Positions 36,398-45,839 of a stretch of DNA of 64,000 nucleotides are shown one piece after another. Source of the DNA: Massilia timonae CCUG 45783 (GTDB lineage Bacteria; Pseudomonadota; Gammaproteobacteria; Burkholderiales; Burkholderiaceae_D); the NCBI RefSeq assembly GCF_000315425.1, contig NZ_JH992923.1, positions 248,365 to 312,364 on the forward strand, given 5' to 3'. The notes under the pieces were generated by a model. That model did no database searches, was not told the DNA's origin, and saw only the letters and a list, made by a program, of their open reading frames with translations. Both the position numbers and the translations under genes were made by a program. Position 1 is the stretch's first letter, and every line of letters starts with the position of its first letter.

Positions 36398-36985
36398 ATG
36401 TATCCGTTTCCGCAATCCGTGACGCCGGCCGTGCGCACCCACCTGGACGCCCAGACCGCCTTCGTCAACGACATGTCCAAATCCCTGTTCCGTTCCTTCC
36501 AGCAGATGTGTGAACTCAACATCCAGCTGGCCCAGACCATGCTCGAGGAGACCACGCTGGCCAGCCAGCACGTGCTGAATGTCGACCGCCAGTCCGAACT
36601 GCTGGGCGCGGCCTCGGCGCGGGCCCAGCCGGCCACCGAAAAGCTGCGCGCCTACCAGCAGCACGTTTCGCGCCTGGCCACCGACGCCCAGGTCGAGCTG
36701 GCGCGCGTGGCCGAGCAGCACGTGCAGGCCACCACCCGCACCGCGCGCGCCGTGGTCGACGAGGTGGCGCGCACCTCGGCCGAGGAAACCGAGCGCGGCA
36801 TTCGTAGCCAGCAGGAGGCGCTGCGCACCATGACCGACCCGTTCACGCGCGCCGATGGTGCAGGCAACGCGCGCGCCGACGGCGCGGCGCAGCCGGCCCA
36901 GCAGACCAGCCAGCAGGCGGCCCAGCAGACCACGCAGGCGCTCCAGGCCGGCCAGCAGGGACGCCAGGCGCTGGCGACACACTGA
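36398..36985 (+). CDS. Phasin family protein (PHB granule-associated)
   Basis: A 195-residue protein with AGAGAGG six bases before the ATG. After MYPFPQSVTPAVRTHLDAQ it is almost wholly helical with heptad-like patterns and contains the phasin core (FVNDMSKSLFRSFQQMCELN, QMLEETTLAS-type region). The last 35 residues are Gln/Ala repeats (QPAQQTSQQAAQQTTQALQ). Phasins coat polyhydroxybutyrate granules and influence their number and size. No pha biosynthesis genes are adjacent. The roughly 200-base upstream gap is shared with the divergent transposase-like gene. Confidence 0.88.
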   Translation: MYPFPQSVTPAVRTHLDAQTAFVNDMSKSLFRSFQQMCELNIQLAQTMLEETTLASQHVLNVDRQSELLGAASARAQPATEKLRAYQQHVSRLATDAQVELARVAEQHVQATTRTARAVVDEVARTSAEETERGIRSQQEALRTMTDPFTRADGAGNARADGAAQPAQQTSQQAAQQTTQALQAGQQGRQALATH

Positions 36986-38206
36986 TCAGCGCGGCGCCGT
37001 CGCCTGGCCGTGCGCCAGGGGCGGCATGCCTCCCGTTCTCGCCTCTGGCGCCAGGCCGAACAGCGGGCGCACCCAGCGCATACGGCGCACGGCTTCGTAC
37101 AGCGCGAAGCTGCCGGTCGCGGTCAGGACCATCAGCAGCAGGGCCTCGACGCCGGGCGCCAGGCCCAGCGGCTTGAAAGCATGGGCCATCACGACGATCA
37201 GGGTCTGGTGCGCGATATAGACCGGGAACACCGCATCGGTCAGGTAGCGGCGCGCCGGCCCGTCGCGGTCCAGGTGGCGGCGCGCGAAACCGCAGGCGGC
37301 GAGGATGGCGCTCCAGGCGCACAGCGCATACACGCAACGCATCACGGGGACCCAGAACGCCATCATCTGCGCGCTGTGTTCATGGTGCGGGGCGGCGTGC
37401 CAGGCCACGAGTGCGGCCCATCCGGCCAGCGCAATGCCGAGGGCGCTCCAGCGCACGCTCTCCATGTGTTCCCACACCGGGCGGCTGCGCGCCACCAGGG
37501 CGCCGAGCAGGAACATCGGCAGGTAGGTGGCGTGATTGAACCAGTCGTCGACCAGGGCGTGGGTGCTCGGGAAGCGGTCGGCCAGCAAAATGCGCACGAT
37601 CGCCAGGAACAGCGCCGGCAGCGCGATCAGCTGCCAGCCGCGCACCATGCCGGCGCTGCGCGCGGCCAGCGCCTCGATGCGGGCGTTGCCCAGCAATGCC
37701 GCGCAGGCGGCCAGCACCAGCGTGTACACCCACAGGTAGGCGACGAACCACAGGTGGTTCCAGGTCGGCAAGACCAGGCAGCCGTCCTGGCAGAAGCCGC
37801 CGTAGCCGACGAGGTACAGGCGCATGAACGCCATGAAACCGTCGGCGTAGCCAAGCTTTTCGACCACCTCCAGCCAGGGCTGCGGCGGCACGATGACCAG
37901 CATGCCGAACAGCAGCGGCAGCAGCAGGCGCAGGCTGCGCCGGCGCACGAAGGTCCCCGGCGCCATCTTGCGCAGCAAGAAATGCGAGGCCGCGCCGGCC
38001 ACGAAGAACAGCAGGCTCAGGCGCCACGGCGAGGACAGCAGCATGAACGGTTCCGGACCGGCGCCGGCATGCGGACTCTTCACGTGCCAGCCCCAGCTCA
38101 CGTAGTACATGCCCACGTGGTAGGCGATCAGAACGAAGAAGGCCAGGATGCGGACCCAGTCGAGGAAATACAGGCGGTGATTGCCGGCGGAAGTGGTTGG
38201 CTGCAT
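36986..38206 (-). CDS. Acyltransferase family 3 membrane protein (OpgC/MdoC-like)
   Basis: A roughly 406-residue protein with about ten membrane helices. The N-terminal block RLYFLDWVRILAFFVLIAYHVGMYY and LFFVAGAASHFLLRK are characteristic of acyltransferase-3 proteins; the His of YHVGM is the likely catalytic residue. Substrates in the family are sugars or glucans, the actual one unknown. The start at MQPTTSAGNHRL is chosen over an ATG 33 bases upstream because the family N-terminus begins just before LYFLDW. It abuts the convergent phasin gene and lies downstream of the broken LytTR regulator and LytS-type kinase, possibly their target or operon partner. Confidence 0.85.
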   Translation of the reverse strand: MQPTTSAGNHRLYFLDWVRILAFFVLIAYHVGMYYVSWGWHVKSPHAGAGPEPFMLLSSPWRLSLLFFVAGAASHFLLRKMAPGTFVRRRSLRLLLPLLFGMLVIVPPQPWLEVVEKLGYADGFMAFMRLYLVGYGGFCQDGCLVLPTWNHLWFVAYLWVYTLVLAACAALLGNARIEALAARSAGMVRGWQLIALPALFLAIVRILLADRFPSTHALVDDWFNHATYLPMFLLGALVARSRPVWEHMESVRWSALGIALAGWAALVAWHAAPHHEHSAQMMAFWVPVMRCVYALCAWSAILAACGFARRHLDRDGPARRYLTDAVFPVYIAHQTLIVVMAHAFKPLGLAPGVEALLLMVLTATGSFALYEAVRRMRWVRPLFGLAPEARTGGMPPLAHGQATAPR

Positions 38207-38285
38207 GGCGCGCTCTGGTGATGATGGAGACGCCAGCATCGCGCGCAGGCGGGATCGCTGCCAGCGCCAGGGGGCGAACCGGGCC

Positions 38286-38973
38286 TTACGTGGGGCGAGC
38301 CGGGTCCAGGCGTGCGAGCAGGGCGGGGCGGTGCTGGCGGCTGCATGGCACCCGCGCGCCGCTGCGCAGCACCAGTTCGCAATCGCCCTTGTCGAGCGGT
38401 TCGATGCGCACGATGGCCGACAGGCGCACCGCCGCGCGCCGGTGGCAGCGCATGAAGGCGCTTCCCAGCTGGCCGAGCAGGGCGCCGAGGGTCTGGCGCA
38501 GCAGCGGGGCGCCGGCGCACGTGTGCAGCGCCACGTAGTTGTCGGCCGTCTCGAGCCACTCGATATCGGCCACCTGCACCACGCGCGTCGCGCCGCGTTC
38601 GCTCACCAGCAACTGGCGCCGCCAGGCGCGCGCGCAGCCGTTCGAGCGCCCGGTGCAGGCGTTCCTGGTCGAAGGGCTTGAGCAGATAGTCCACCGCTTC
38701 GCTGTCGAAGGCGCGCAGCGCATAATCCTCATGGGCGGTGACGAACACCACCAGCGGCGCCGGCGCCGGCAGCGAGGCGGCCAGGTCGATGCCCGAGAGC
38801 TCCGGCATCTCGATATCGAGCAGCAGCGCATCCGGCCGTTCGCTCTCGACCATGCGCAGGGCCTCGACGCCATCGACCGCTTCGCGCACCGACGCGATGC
38901 CTGGCGCCAAAGCCAGCATGCGGCGCAGCCGGTCGCGCGCCGGGCGTTCGTCGTCGACGATCAGCACGTGCAT
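38286..38973 (-). pseudogene. LytTR response regulator, interrupted by a frameshift
   Basis: The first frame encodes a receiver domain (MHVLIVDDERPARDRLRRML, phospho-Asp53 in LLLDIEMPELSG, KPFDQERLHRAL). The LytTR DNA-binding domain (VADIEWLETADNYVALHTCA, FMRCHRRAAVRL) is in another frame. Joining them needs one base removed or two added near 38610-38640, within the linker and around a GCGCGCGC run; the full span is 688 bases, not a multiple of three. Without correction the receiver frame runs on to 38128 in unrelated sequence. It overlaps the upstream kinase gene by 13 bases, so the two form an operon. It could be a true mutation, repeat slippage or a sequencing error. Confidence 0.85.
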
Positions 38974-39989
38974 GGCAGCCTCATTTCCGCGCGCACGCCA
39001 GCCGGCGCCAATGCGACCAAGGCCAGGCTCGCGTGTTCTCCGTGCAGGGCGGCCAGCCGCGTGCGCAGGTTGGCCACCGTGATGCCGGGCGCGCTCGATT
39101 CTTCCAGCATGCCGCCGTCGTCCTCGACCCGCAGCACCATGGCGCCGCCGTCGACGGCGGCCGCGACCCGGATCGCGGTCGCCTCGCGGCGCCGTCCAAC
39201 GGTGTGCTTGAACACGTTCTCGAGCAGCGGTTGCAGGCTGATGGCGGGCAGCATCACGTCAAGCACGGCCGGGTCGACGTCCCACGCCAGCGTCACCCGT
39301 CCCTCGAAGCGCTCGGCCATCACCGCCGCATAGCCCTGGGCCAGGCGCAGCTCGTCGCGCGCCACGTCGGTATGCATCAGGGAAGAGATCGTGTTCAGCG
39401 CGTTGAACAGGAAGTGCGGCTGCATCTGGCGCGTCAGGCGTTCGAGCTGGGCTTCGCGCAGCAGCGCGCCGGCCTGCTCGGCGCGCACGCGCTCCTTCAT
39501 CATTTCGCGGTAGGACAGGAGGCCGAAGCCGATCGTCGTGAACAGGCCGAAGAACACCGAGATCTTGAGCGCCTCGTAGACGAAGACGTCGGACCAGGGT
39601 TGGTGTTCGTAGCGGACGCCGGCCAGCGCATAGATGCCGTGCCGGATCGCGAACACGATGGGCGTGAAGCCGAACCAGTACAGCGGCAGCCAGCGAAGTT
39701 GCCGGCCGAACCAGCGCCGGGGCGTGGCGACCAGCGCATCGTCGCCGCTGCTTGACCGGCGCTGGACCAGGAACAGGAGCGTCGCCACCACCGCGGACGA
39801 GGTCTCCCACAACACCGGTTGCCATAGGGCCGTGCCGCCGTCGCGCCGATAGTCTTCCAGCGCGACCAGCACCATCAGGCTCCAGAACAGCATCCAGGCA
39901 ATGCCGGCGACGATGAGGCTGCGGTTTGCGCGGTGTGAAAAAGAGGGCACGGATGGGTTCCATCTGAGAAAGACCCGATCATCGTGCAT
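38961..39989 (-). CDS. LytS/YpdA-type sensor histidine kinase
   Basis: A 342-residue kinase with about four membrane helices (residues 25-45, 58-75, 100-125, 140-160) and a His_kinase domain: MQPHFLFNALNTISSL places the phospho-His at about residue 192, and LQPLLENVFKHTVG is the N box. It belongs to the family that partners LytTR regulators, and the cognate gene follows with a 13-base overlap but is frameshifted. The start MHDDRVFLRWN is chosen because upstream in-frame codons would extend towards the divergent hybrid kinase gene; no strong Shine-Dalgarno is visible. The signal is unknown. Confidence 0.88.
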   Translation of the reverse strand: MHDDRVFLRWNPSVPSFSHRANRSLIVAGIAWMLFWSLMVLVALEDYRRDGGTALWQPVLWETSSAVVATLLFLVQRRSSSGDDALVATPRRWFGRQLRWLPLYWFGFTPIVFAIRHGIYALAGVRYEHQPWSDVFVYEALKISVFFGLFTTIGFGLLSYREMMKERVRAEQAGALLREAQLERLTRQMQPHFLFNALNTISSLMHTDVARDELRLAQGYAAVMAERFEGRVTLAWDVDPAVLDVMLPAISLQPLLENVFKHTVGRRREATAIRVAAAVDGGAMVLRVEDDGGMLEESSAPGITVANLRTRLAALHGEHASLALVALAPAGVRAEMRLPCTC

Positions 39990-40080
39990 CGGCCCACGCT
40001 TGTCAAAACGGCGCGCCGTGGTAAATGTGACAATTGGTGACCATTGCCGTGCCTGCAAGCCCATCGTGCGACAATGGGCC

Positions 40081-42531
40081 ATGAACATTCCTGGTCACCA
40101 CAGCGACGATTCCGATAACCGGCGCCAGATGCGGGCCCTGCTTGCGGCCCATGACTGGTCGTCGAGTCCCATGGGCGAGCCGGGCGGCTGGCCGGTCGAG
40201 CTGCGGGTGGCGCTCGACCTGATGCTCGATGCGCCCCATCCGACCCTGGTGTGCTGGAGCGAGCGTTACCTGATGCTGTACAACGACGCCTATGCGGCGC
40301 TGCTCGGCCATGCCCATCCGGGCGCGCTCGGCAGGCCGCTGAGCGAGGTCATGCCGACCATGTGGCCCGAGGTCAAGCCGCTGGCCGACGCCGCCATGGC
40401 GGGACGGCCCGGCCATGTCGAGGACTTGTGCGTGACGCTGCCGCCGGGAGACCAGGAATGCCAGCGCTGGTTCGCCGCATCCTACGTGCCCTTGCGCGGC
40501 CTCGACGGCGTGGCGGGCGGTTTCGTTCATACCGCTTTCGAGACCACCGGCCGGGTGCTCGAGGCGCGCCGCGCCGATCAGGCGCGGCGGGCGAGCGATG
40601 CGCGCTTGTCGGCCCTGTTCGACAGCCTGCCGGTCGGGGTCGGCGTCAGCGACGCCAGCGGCGTGATCGTGCTGGCGAACGACGCGATGGAGCGTTACCT
40701 GCCGACGCGCCGCATGCCGTCGCGCGATGAGCGCGGCTTCGCGCGCTGGACGATATTCGACGAGGATGGCGCGCCGGTGGCGCGCGAGGATTTTCCCGGC
40801 GCCCGCGCCCTGCGCGGCGAGCGCGTCGTGCCGGGCATGGAGGCCTTGTACCGCGAGGACGACGGTCGCGAGGTCTGGACCCATATCAGTTCGGTGCCGA
40901 TCCGCGATGCCGATGGACAGGTCAACGGCCAGGTCTCGGTGGTCACCGACATCGACCGCGTCAAGCGCGCCGAGGCGGCCTTGCGCGAGTCCGAGGAAAA
41001 ATACCGCAAGCTGTTCGAGGAGGTCGATGAAGCCTTCTGCATCCTGGAAGTGAAATTCGACGCCGGCGGCGCCCCCTGCGACCTGGTGTTCATCGAAGTG
41101 AACCCGATGTTCGCGATCCAGAGCGGCATTCTTGACGCCAAGGGACGCTCGGTGCACGAGCTGGCGCCCGGCCTCGAATCGGTCTGGCTGGAACGCTACG
41201 GCGCGGTGGCGCGCACCGGCGAATCGATCCTGTTCGAGGAATATTCGCCCAAGCTCGAACGCTGGTTCGAGGTCAACGCCTCGCGCATCGGCGCGCCCGA
41301 GGCGCGCCACGTGGCGCTGGTGTTTCGCGACACCAGCGAACGCAAGCGCATCGAGGAAGACATGCGGCGCCTGGCGCGCGAGGCTTCGGAGGCGAGCCGG
41401 CGCAAGAGCGAGTTCCTGGCGGTGCTGGCGCACGAGCTGCGCAACCCGATGGCGACCATCCGCACCGGCCTCGAGATCATGCGCCTGCGCGCCGACAATC
41501 CGGACACCCTGGCGCGCGTGCGCGAGATGCTCGAGCGCCAGACCCACCAGCTGTCGCACCTGGTCGACGACCTGCTCGACGTCGCCCGCGTCAGCAGCGG
41601 CAAGATCGAGATCCGCAAGCAGCTGGTCGACCTCAACCGGGTGGTGACGAGCGCGGTGGAGACCAGCACTGCGGTCATCCAGGGCGCGCGCCACCGGCTC
41701 GACGTGCGGCTCTGGCACGAGCCGCTGTTGCTGGACATCGACCCGATCCGCGTCGCCCAGGTGGTGAGCAACCTCTTGACCAATGCCGCCAAGTACACCC
41801 CGCCCGGCGGCGACATCCGCCTCGACGTGAGCAAGGGCGCGAGCGGGGCGGCGGGCGAGGCCACGGGCATGGCGATCGTCGCGGTGAGCGACAGCGGCGT
41901 CGGCATCCTGCCCGAGCACCGTGAGGCGATCTTCGAGATGTTCAGCCAGGTCGGCGACCATGGCGGCCTGGCCCAGGGCGGGCTGGGCATCGGGCTGTCG
42001 CTGGTGCGCCAGCTGGTGGCCCTGCACGGCGGCCGCATCGAGGTGGACAGCGCCGGCGCCGGCCAGGGCAGCACCTTCACCGTGCGCCTGCCGCTCGGCG
42101 CGCGACCAGGCGCCGGGCCGGACGAGGTCTTGTCCGAGGCGCGCCAAGAGCAGCGCGCGGTCCCGCGCCGCAGTTTTCGCATCCTGGTGGTGGACGACAA
42201 CACCGATGCCGCCGAGAGCCTGTCGCTGCTGCTGCAGATGAACGCCCACGAGATCCGCAGCGCGACCAATGGCCGCGACGCGCTGGCGCTGGTGCGCGAC
42301 TTCACGCCCGACATCGCTTTCCTCGACATCGGCATGCCGGGCATGAACGGCTACGAGCTCGCGGCGCGGCTGCGCGCGCTGCCGGCGCTGGCGCGCACGG
42401 TCATCGTCGCCGTGACCGGCTGGGGTTCCGACGAAGACCAGTTGCGCGCGCGCGAAGCCGGTTTCGACCACCACTTCACCAAGCCGATCGCGGCCGGGAC
42501 GCTGAGCCGGCTGCTGGGCCAGCTCGGCTAG
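40081..42531 (+). CDS. Hybrid sensor histidine kinase/response regulator with three PAS-like domains
   Basis: An 816-residue cytoplasmic protein with no clear membrane helix. Three PAS-like sensor regions (about 40-160, 175-295, 305-425) are followed by HisKA with LAVLAHELRNPM (phospho-His near 451), HATPase_c with LLTNAAKYTPPGG and GGLGIGLSLVRQL, and a C-terminal receiver with ILVVDDNTDAAE and phospho-Asp near 749 in FLDIGMPGMNG. There is no DNA-binding output, so it signals through phosphorelay or protein contacts. It is divergent from the LytS-type kinase with 91 bases between. The start follows GGGCC closely. Confidence 0.92.
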   Translation: MNIPGHHSDDSDNRRQMRALLAAHDWSSSPMGEPGGWPVELRVALDLMLDAPHPTLVCWSERYLMLYNDAYAALLGHAHPGALGRPLSEVMPTMWPEVKPLADAAMAGRPGHVEDLCVTLPPGDQECQRWFAASYVPLRGLDGVAGGFVHTAFETTGRVLEARRADQARRASDARLSALFDSLPVGVGVSDASGVIVLANDAMERYLPTRRMPSRDERGFARWTIFDEDGAPVAREDFPGARALRGERVVPGMEALYREDDGREVWTHISSVPIRDADGQVNGQVSVVTDIDRVKRAEAALRESEEKYRKLFEEVDEAFCILEVKFDAGGAPCDLVFIEVNPMFAIQSGILDAKGRSVHELAPGLESVWLERYGAVARTGESILFEEYSPKLERWFEVNASRIGAPEARHVALVFRDTSERKRIEEDMRRLAREASEASRRKSEFLAVLAHELRNPMATIRTGLEIMRLRADNPDTLARVREMLERQTHQLSHLVDDLLDVARVSSGKIEIRKQLVDLNRVVTSAVETSTAVIQGARHRLDVRLWHEPLLLDIDPIRVAQVVSNLLTNAAKYTPPGGDIRLDVSKGASGAAGEATGMAIVAVSDSGVGILPEHREAIFEMFSQVGDHGGLAQGGLGIGLSLVRQLVALHGGRIEVDSAGAGQGSTFTVRLPLGARPGAGPDEVLSEARQEQRAVPRRSFRILVVDDNTDAAESLSLLLQMNAHEIRSATNGRDALALVRDFTPDIAFLDIGMPGMNGYELAARLRALPALARTVIVAVTGWGSDEDQLRAREAGFDHHFTKPIAAGTLSRLLGQLG

Positions 42532-42543
42532 CGCGCCCGCTTA

Positions 42544-42576
42544 CCGTTCAGTTGCCGCTCAGCTGCCATTCAGTTG
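42544..42576. repeat. Three tandem 11-base imperfect repeats
   Basis: CCGTTCAGTTG, CCGCTCAGCTG and CCATTCAGTTG follow one another directly in the short convergent gap, running through the FHA stop codon into its last codons. No hairpin with a T-run is formed, so this is not a standard terminator. Confidence 0.7.
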
Positions 42577-43604
42577 CCACCGCTACGCTCGGCGTCGATC
42601 TCCTTCTTCATCGCCCCCACCTGGTCGATGTAATCGGCCACCGGCACGTCCGGGCTGGCGCGCAGCTCGGGCGGCAGCAGCACCGGCATGTACAGCTCGT
42701 CGGCGGTGCGGCCGTGGCGCTGCATGTTCCCGGCCAGGATCAGGCTCGACACCAGGAGCGCCAGCGCGCCGCAGGCCAGGCGCAGCCGGCGCCGGTACTG
42801 CGGCGTGACGGTGGCGAGGTGGAAGTAGACCGCCACCGCCACCGTCGCCACCGCCGCGTGCGAGGCATACGCGGTCAGCCATTCGAGCGACCAGGCATAG
42901 GCCACCACGCTGGCCAGCAGGCGCAGGCCCACCAGCGCCGCCAGCGCGCAGCCATAGATGAACAGGTGGCGCCCGAGGCGCGCGCGGCGCCCGAACAGGC
43001 GGTTGCCGAAGGCCCACAGGCCGGCCCAGGCCAGGCCGATGCCGCTGGCCGCGGCCGGGAACAGGGCATAGCGCTCCAGGTCGTTGCTGGCGTCGGTCAG
43101 CCAGGCCACCAGCAGCGCCGCCAGCACGGCCAATACGATGCCGGCGCCGCCCGGCAGCATGCCTTCCCAGCCGTGCATGGTGCGATCGACCATCTCCGGC
43201 GCGACCCGCTGCGCGGCGCCGCGGATGCGCAGCGAGGTGTGGCCCATGCGCACCACGGTGTCGCCGTCGAGCGCCAGTTCGTCCTTGATGCGCCGGCTCT
43301 TGTGCACGATGCCGTTGCGGCTGCCGAGGTCGCGCAGCCGCAGGCGGCCATCCGGCCCGGCTTCGACCACGGCGTGGTGGGCGGCCGCGTAATCGTCGTC
43401 GACGATGAAGTCGTTGTCGTAGGCGCGGCCCATGCGGATCGGCAGCGCCGCCACGCGGTGGCGGTGCAGCACCTCGCCGTTGCGGGCCAGGGTCTCGATG
43501 GTCCACGGGCCGCGCAGCGACTCGGCGCTCATTGGCCCGCCGGTCGGCGCGCTGGTCGGGGCGCCCGTCGGCCTGTCCAATGGCTGGCTGGTGTGCTCGC
43601 TCAT
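42570..43604 (-). CDS. FHA-domain membrane protein
   Basis: A 344-residue protein. An FHA phosphothreonine-recognition domain lies at about residues 35-115 ([46 protein letters not shown]), followed by four or five membrane helices and a short hydrophilic tail. The usual Ser-Arg before the conserved His of the FHA core is replaced by Ala-Ala, so phosphopeptide binding may be weakened. It overlaps the upstream protease gene by four bases (ATGA), so the pair is made together. It could couple kinase signalling in the cytoplasm to an envelope protease; that is inference. Confidence 0.85.
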   Translation of the reverse strand: MSEHTSQPLDRPTGAPTSAPTGGPMSAESLRGPWTIETLARNGEVLHRHRVAALPIRMGRAYDNDFIVDDDYAAAHHAVVEAGPDGRLRLRDLGSRNGIVHKSRRIKDELALDGDTVVRMGHTSLRIRGAAQRVAPEMVDRTMHGWEGMLPGGAGIVLAVLAALLVAWLTDASNDLERYALFPAAASGIGLAWAGLWAFGNRLFGRRARLGRHLFIYGCALAALVGLRLLASVVAYAWSLEWLTAYASHAAVATVAVAVYFHLATVTPQYRRRLRLACGALALLVSSLILAGNMQRHGRTADELYMPVLLPPELRASPDVPVADYIDQVGAMKKEIDAERSGGN

Positions 43605-45070
43605 CGCCGTCCACTCCGCCCGAAGGCGCCCAGGTAGGCGCGCGTGACGCGCAGGCCGTTTTCGTAGGAGACGCCGGACACGTCCAGGCGGCTCTGCAGG
43701 CTCGATTGCGAGGCGTCCGTGCTGGCCGTGAGCAGGGTGAAGTTGTACAGGCCCTCGAACTTGCGGTAGGCGCGCACGCAGGTGACGGCGCGCAGCGGCA
43801 GGGTCCGGGTATGCACGAAGCGCTCGGTGCAGAACGGCTTGGTCAGGCGCGGGTCGCCGGTGCTGCCCAGGTTGTTCACCTGGAAGGTGTCGCTGGCGAG
43901 CGTCGCGAAGCGCATCGGGTCCATGGTGCCGCTGCGGATGTACTGGTGGGTCATGGCCACGTTGCCGGTCTGCTGGACGTCCGACACGAACACCGCCGAC
44001 TGCATCACGCAGCTCATCGAGTCGGTGCTGTAGACCGCGCCGCGGGCATTCGAACGCCCCCAGCAGCGCACCTCGCCCGATTCGCGCACCGGCACCAGGT
44101 ACTGGCCCATGCCCTTGAGCGTGAGGGGTTCCTCGAGCAGCTTGTCGACCATATTGCCCTGGTGCGCCAGCAGCTGCTTGCCGATCAGCGGATTGAAGTC
44201 GGCCGGCGGGGCGGCCTGCTCGGCCACCTTGCGCAGCAACTCCTGCGCATGCTTGACCGGCACCAGGAAGCTGACCGATTCGCCGTCGCGCCGGCGCGAG
44301 ACGTTGATGCCGGCCACGGTGCCGCTGGCGGTCACGCTCGGCCCGCCGCTCATGCCCGAGTTGATCGGGCCGGAAAAGATCAGGCGATCGTAGAAGCTGC
44401 GCGTGAGCACGCCGTTATACGCCCCTTCCGAGATCGCGAAGCCCAGGTCGAGCGGATTGCCGAGCGAGTACAGGCGCTGCCCCTGGCGCAGCCGCACCGG
44501 CTGCTCGGGCACCTTGAAGAAGCCGCTGCCGTTGCGGTTGATGCGCACCACGGCCAGGTCGTGCAGCACGTCGACCGCCATCAGCTCGACCGGGCCGGTA
44601 TTGCCGTCGGTGTCGATGTATTCGGCCGTATAGATCGCGGGGTCGAGCGCCATCTGCGACACCACGTGGTAATTGGTCAGCGCCAGGTTGCTGGTGCCGA
44701 CCAGGAAGCCCGAGCCGACCGTCGACTGGGTGCGGCCGTTCTTGAGCAGCATGCGGATCTGCAGCAGGTCGCCGCGTGCGGAATCGTACAGGTCCTGGGC
44801 CGCCAGCGAAGGCTCGGGCAGGGCGTCCTGGGCCTCGGTCTCGCCCGGCAGCGGCGCGTTCGGCGTGGCCGCGGGCGCGGTATCGACCGGCATCTGGGGC
44901 GCGCCGATGGCGGCGCCGGTGCCGACGCCGGCCGTGTTCTGGCTCGCGCGCGGCGCCGTTTGCGCCAGATTCTGCGGCTGGGGCTGGGCAGCGGCCGGCG
45001 GCGACGTCGCCTCGAGGGCGGCGCCGACGGCGATGCAGGTCAGCAGGAGTGCCAGGACAGCTCGTTTCAT
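43601..45070 (-). CDS. Secreted trypsin-like serine protease (HtrA-type fold)
   Basis: A 489-residue protein with a signal peptide (MKRAVLALLLTCIAVGAALE), a Pro/Ala-rich linker to about residue 90, and a chymotrypsin-fold protease domain. The catalytic triad is visible: His135 in LTNYHVVSQ, Asp171 in VLHDLAVVRI and Ser241 in NSGMSGGPSV. There is no PDZ domain; the C-terminal 180 residues form an extra domain with several cysteines (VRCWGRS, MSCVMQS, KPFCTER, VTCVRAY). It is translationally coupled to the FHA protein downstream. The substrate is unknown. Confidence 0.88.
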   Translation of the reverse strand: MKRAVLALLLTCIAVGAALEATSPPAAAQPQPQNLAQTAPRASQNTAGVGTGAAIGAPQMPVDTAPAATPNAPLPGETEAQDALPEPSLAAQDLYDSARGDLLQIRMLLKNGRTQSTVGSGFLVGTSNLALTNYHVVSQMALDPAIYTAEYIDTDGNTGPVELMAVDVLHDLAVVRINRNGSGFFKVPEQPVRLRQGQRLYSLGNPLDLGFAISEGAYNGVLTRSFYDRLIFSGPINSGMSGGPSVTASGTVAGINVSRRRDGESVSFLVPVKHAQELLRKVAEQAAPPADFNPLIGKQLLAHQGNMVDKLLEEPLTLKGMGQYLVPVRESGEVRCWGRSNARGAVYSTDSMSCVMQSAVFVSDVQQTGNVAMTHQYIRSGTMDPMRFATLASDTFQVNNLGSTGDPRLTKPFCTERFVHTRTLPLRAVTCVRAYRKFEGLYNFTLLTASTDASQSSLQSRLDVSGVSYENGLRVTRAYLGAFGRSGRR

Positions 45071-45143
45071 GCAATAGTTTGATGGCAGTATGAAATACTA
45101 TCTTGCCACTGGATCAACGAGCGTTGCGCGCGTTAGCGCACGT

Positions 45144-45839
45144 TTACGGCAATGTCGGCGTCGATTCAGGGGTATTGGCCGGTTCGACCAGTGCCTTTTC
45201 GCCCTGTTCGACGGCGGTCAGCGGCGCCATCATGTGGCCCAGCTTGGCCTGCTTGGTGTTCAGGTAGCTGTTGTTGTAGGCATTGCGGTTGACCAGCAGC
45301 GGCACGCGCTCGGCGACCGTGACGCCGATGCGGTTCAGGGCGTCGATCTTGCGCGGGTTGTTGGTCATCAGGCGCACCGACTTGATGCCGAACTGTTCCA
45401 GCATCGGCCGGCACAGCTCGTAGTTGCGGGCGTCGGCATGGAAGCCCAGCTGCAGGTTGGCCTCGACCGTGTCGGCGCCGGCTTCCTGCAGGCGGTAGGC
45501 GCGGATCTTGTTGACCAGGCCGATGCCGCGGCCTTCCTGGCGCAGGTAGAGCAGGATGCCGCGGCCTTCCTCGGCGATGCGCTGCAGCGCGCCTTCGAGC
45601 TGGGCGCCGCAGTCGCAGCGCTGCGAGAACATCACGTCGCCGGTCAGGCATTCGGAGTGCACCCGCGCCAGCACCGGCTCGCCGGTCGACAGGTCGCCCA
45701 GAGCCATCGCCAGGTGTTCCTTGCCGGTGGCCGGCTCGACCCAGGCGTGCAGCGTGAACTGGGCCCACGGCGTCGGCAGCGCGCACGAGGTGGCATAGTC
45801 CAGCAGGGAAGGCGGGGTGAGGGCGGCGGTGGCTTGCAT
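45144..45839 (-). CDS. ribA: GTP cyclohydrolase II
   Basis: A 231-residue enzyme for the first step of riboflavin synthesis, converting GTP to a diaminohydroxypyrimidine with loss of formate and pyrophosphate. The zinc cysteines are in [20 protein letters not shown], and the catalytic region [18 protein letters not shown] is intact. The start [15 protein letters not shown] is chosen from the family N-terminus, with GGAAA nine bases upstream; a longer in-frame extension lacks support. The C-terminus has about 25 variable residues. It stands apart from other rib genes, and I see no FMN riboswitch in the 222-base divergent gap upstream. Confidence 0.96.
   Translation of the reverse strand: MQATAALTPPSLLDYATSCALPTPWAQFTLHAWVEPATGKEHLAMALGDLSTGEPVLARVHSECLTGDVMFSQRCDCGAQLEGALQRIAEEGRGILLYLRQEGRGIGLVNKIRAYRLQEAGADTVEANLQLGFHADARNYELCRPMLEQFGIKSVRLMTNNPRKIDALNRIGVTVAERVPLLVNRNAYNNSYLNTKQAKLGHMMAPLTAVEQGEKALVEPANTPESTPTLP

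Noticed and set aside
38600..38650. Programmed ribosomal frameshift joining receiver and LytTR domains
   Set aside because: No slippery heptamer, internal Shine-Dalgarno with stop, or stimulatory stop codon is seen at the junction; mutation or sequencing error is simpler.
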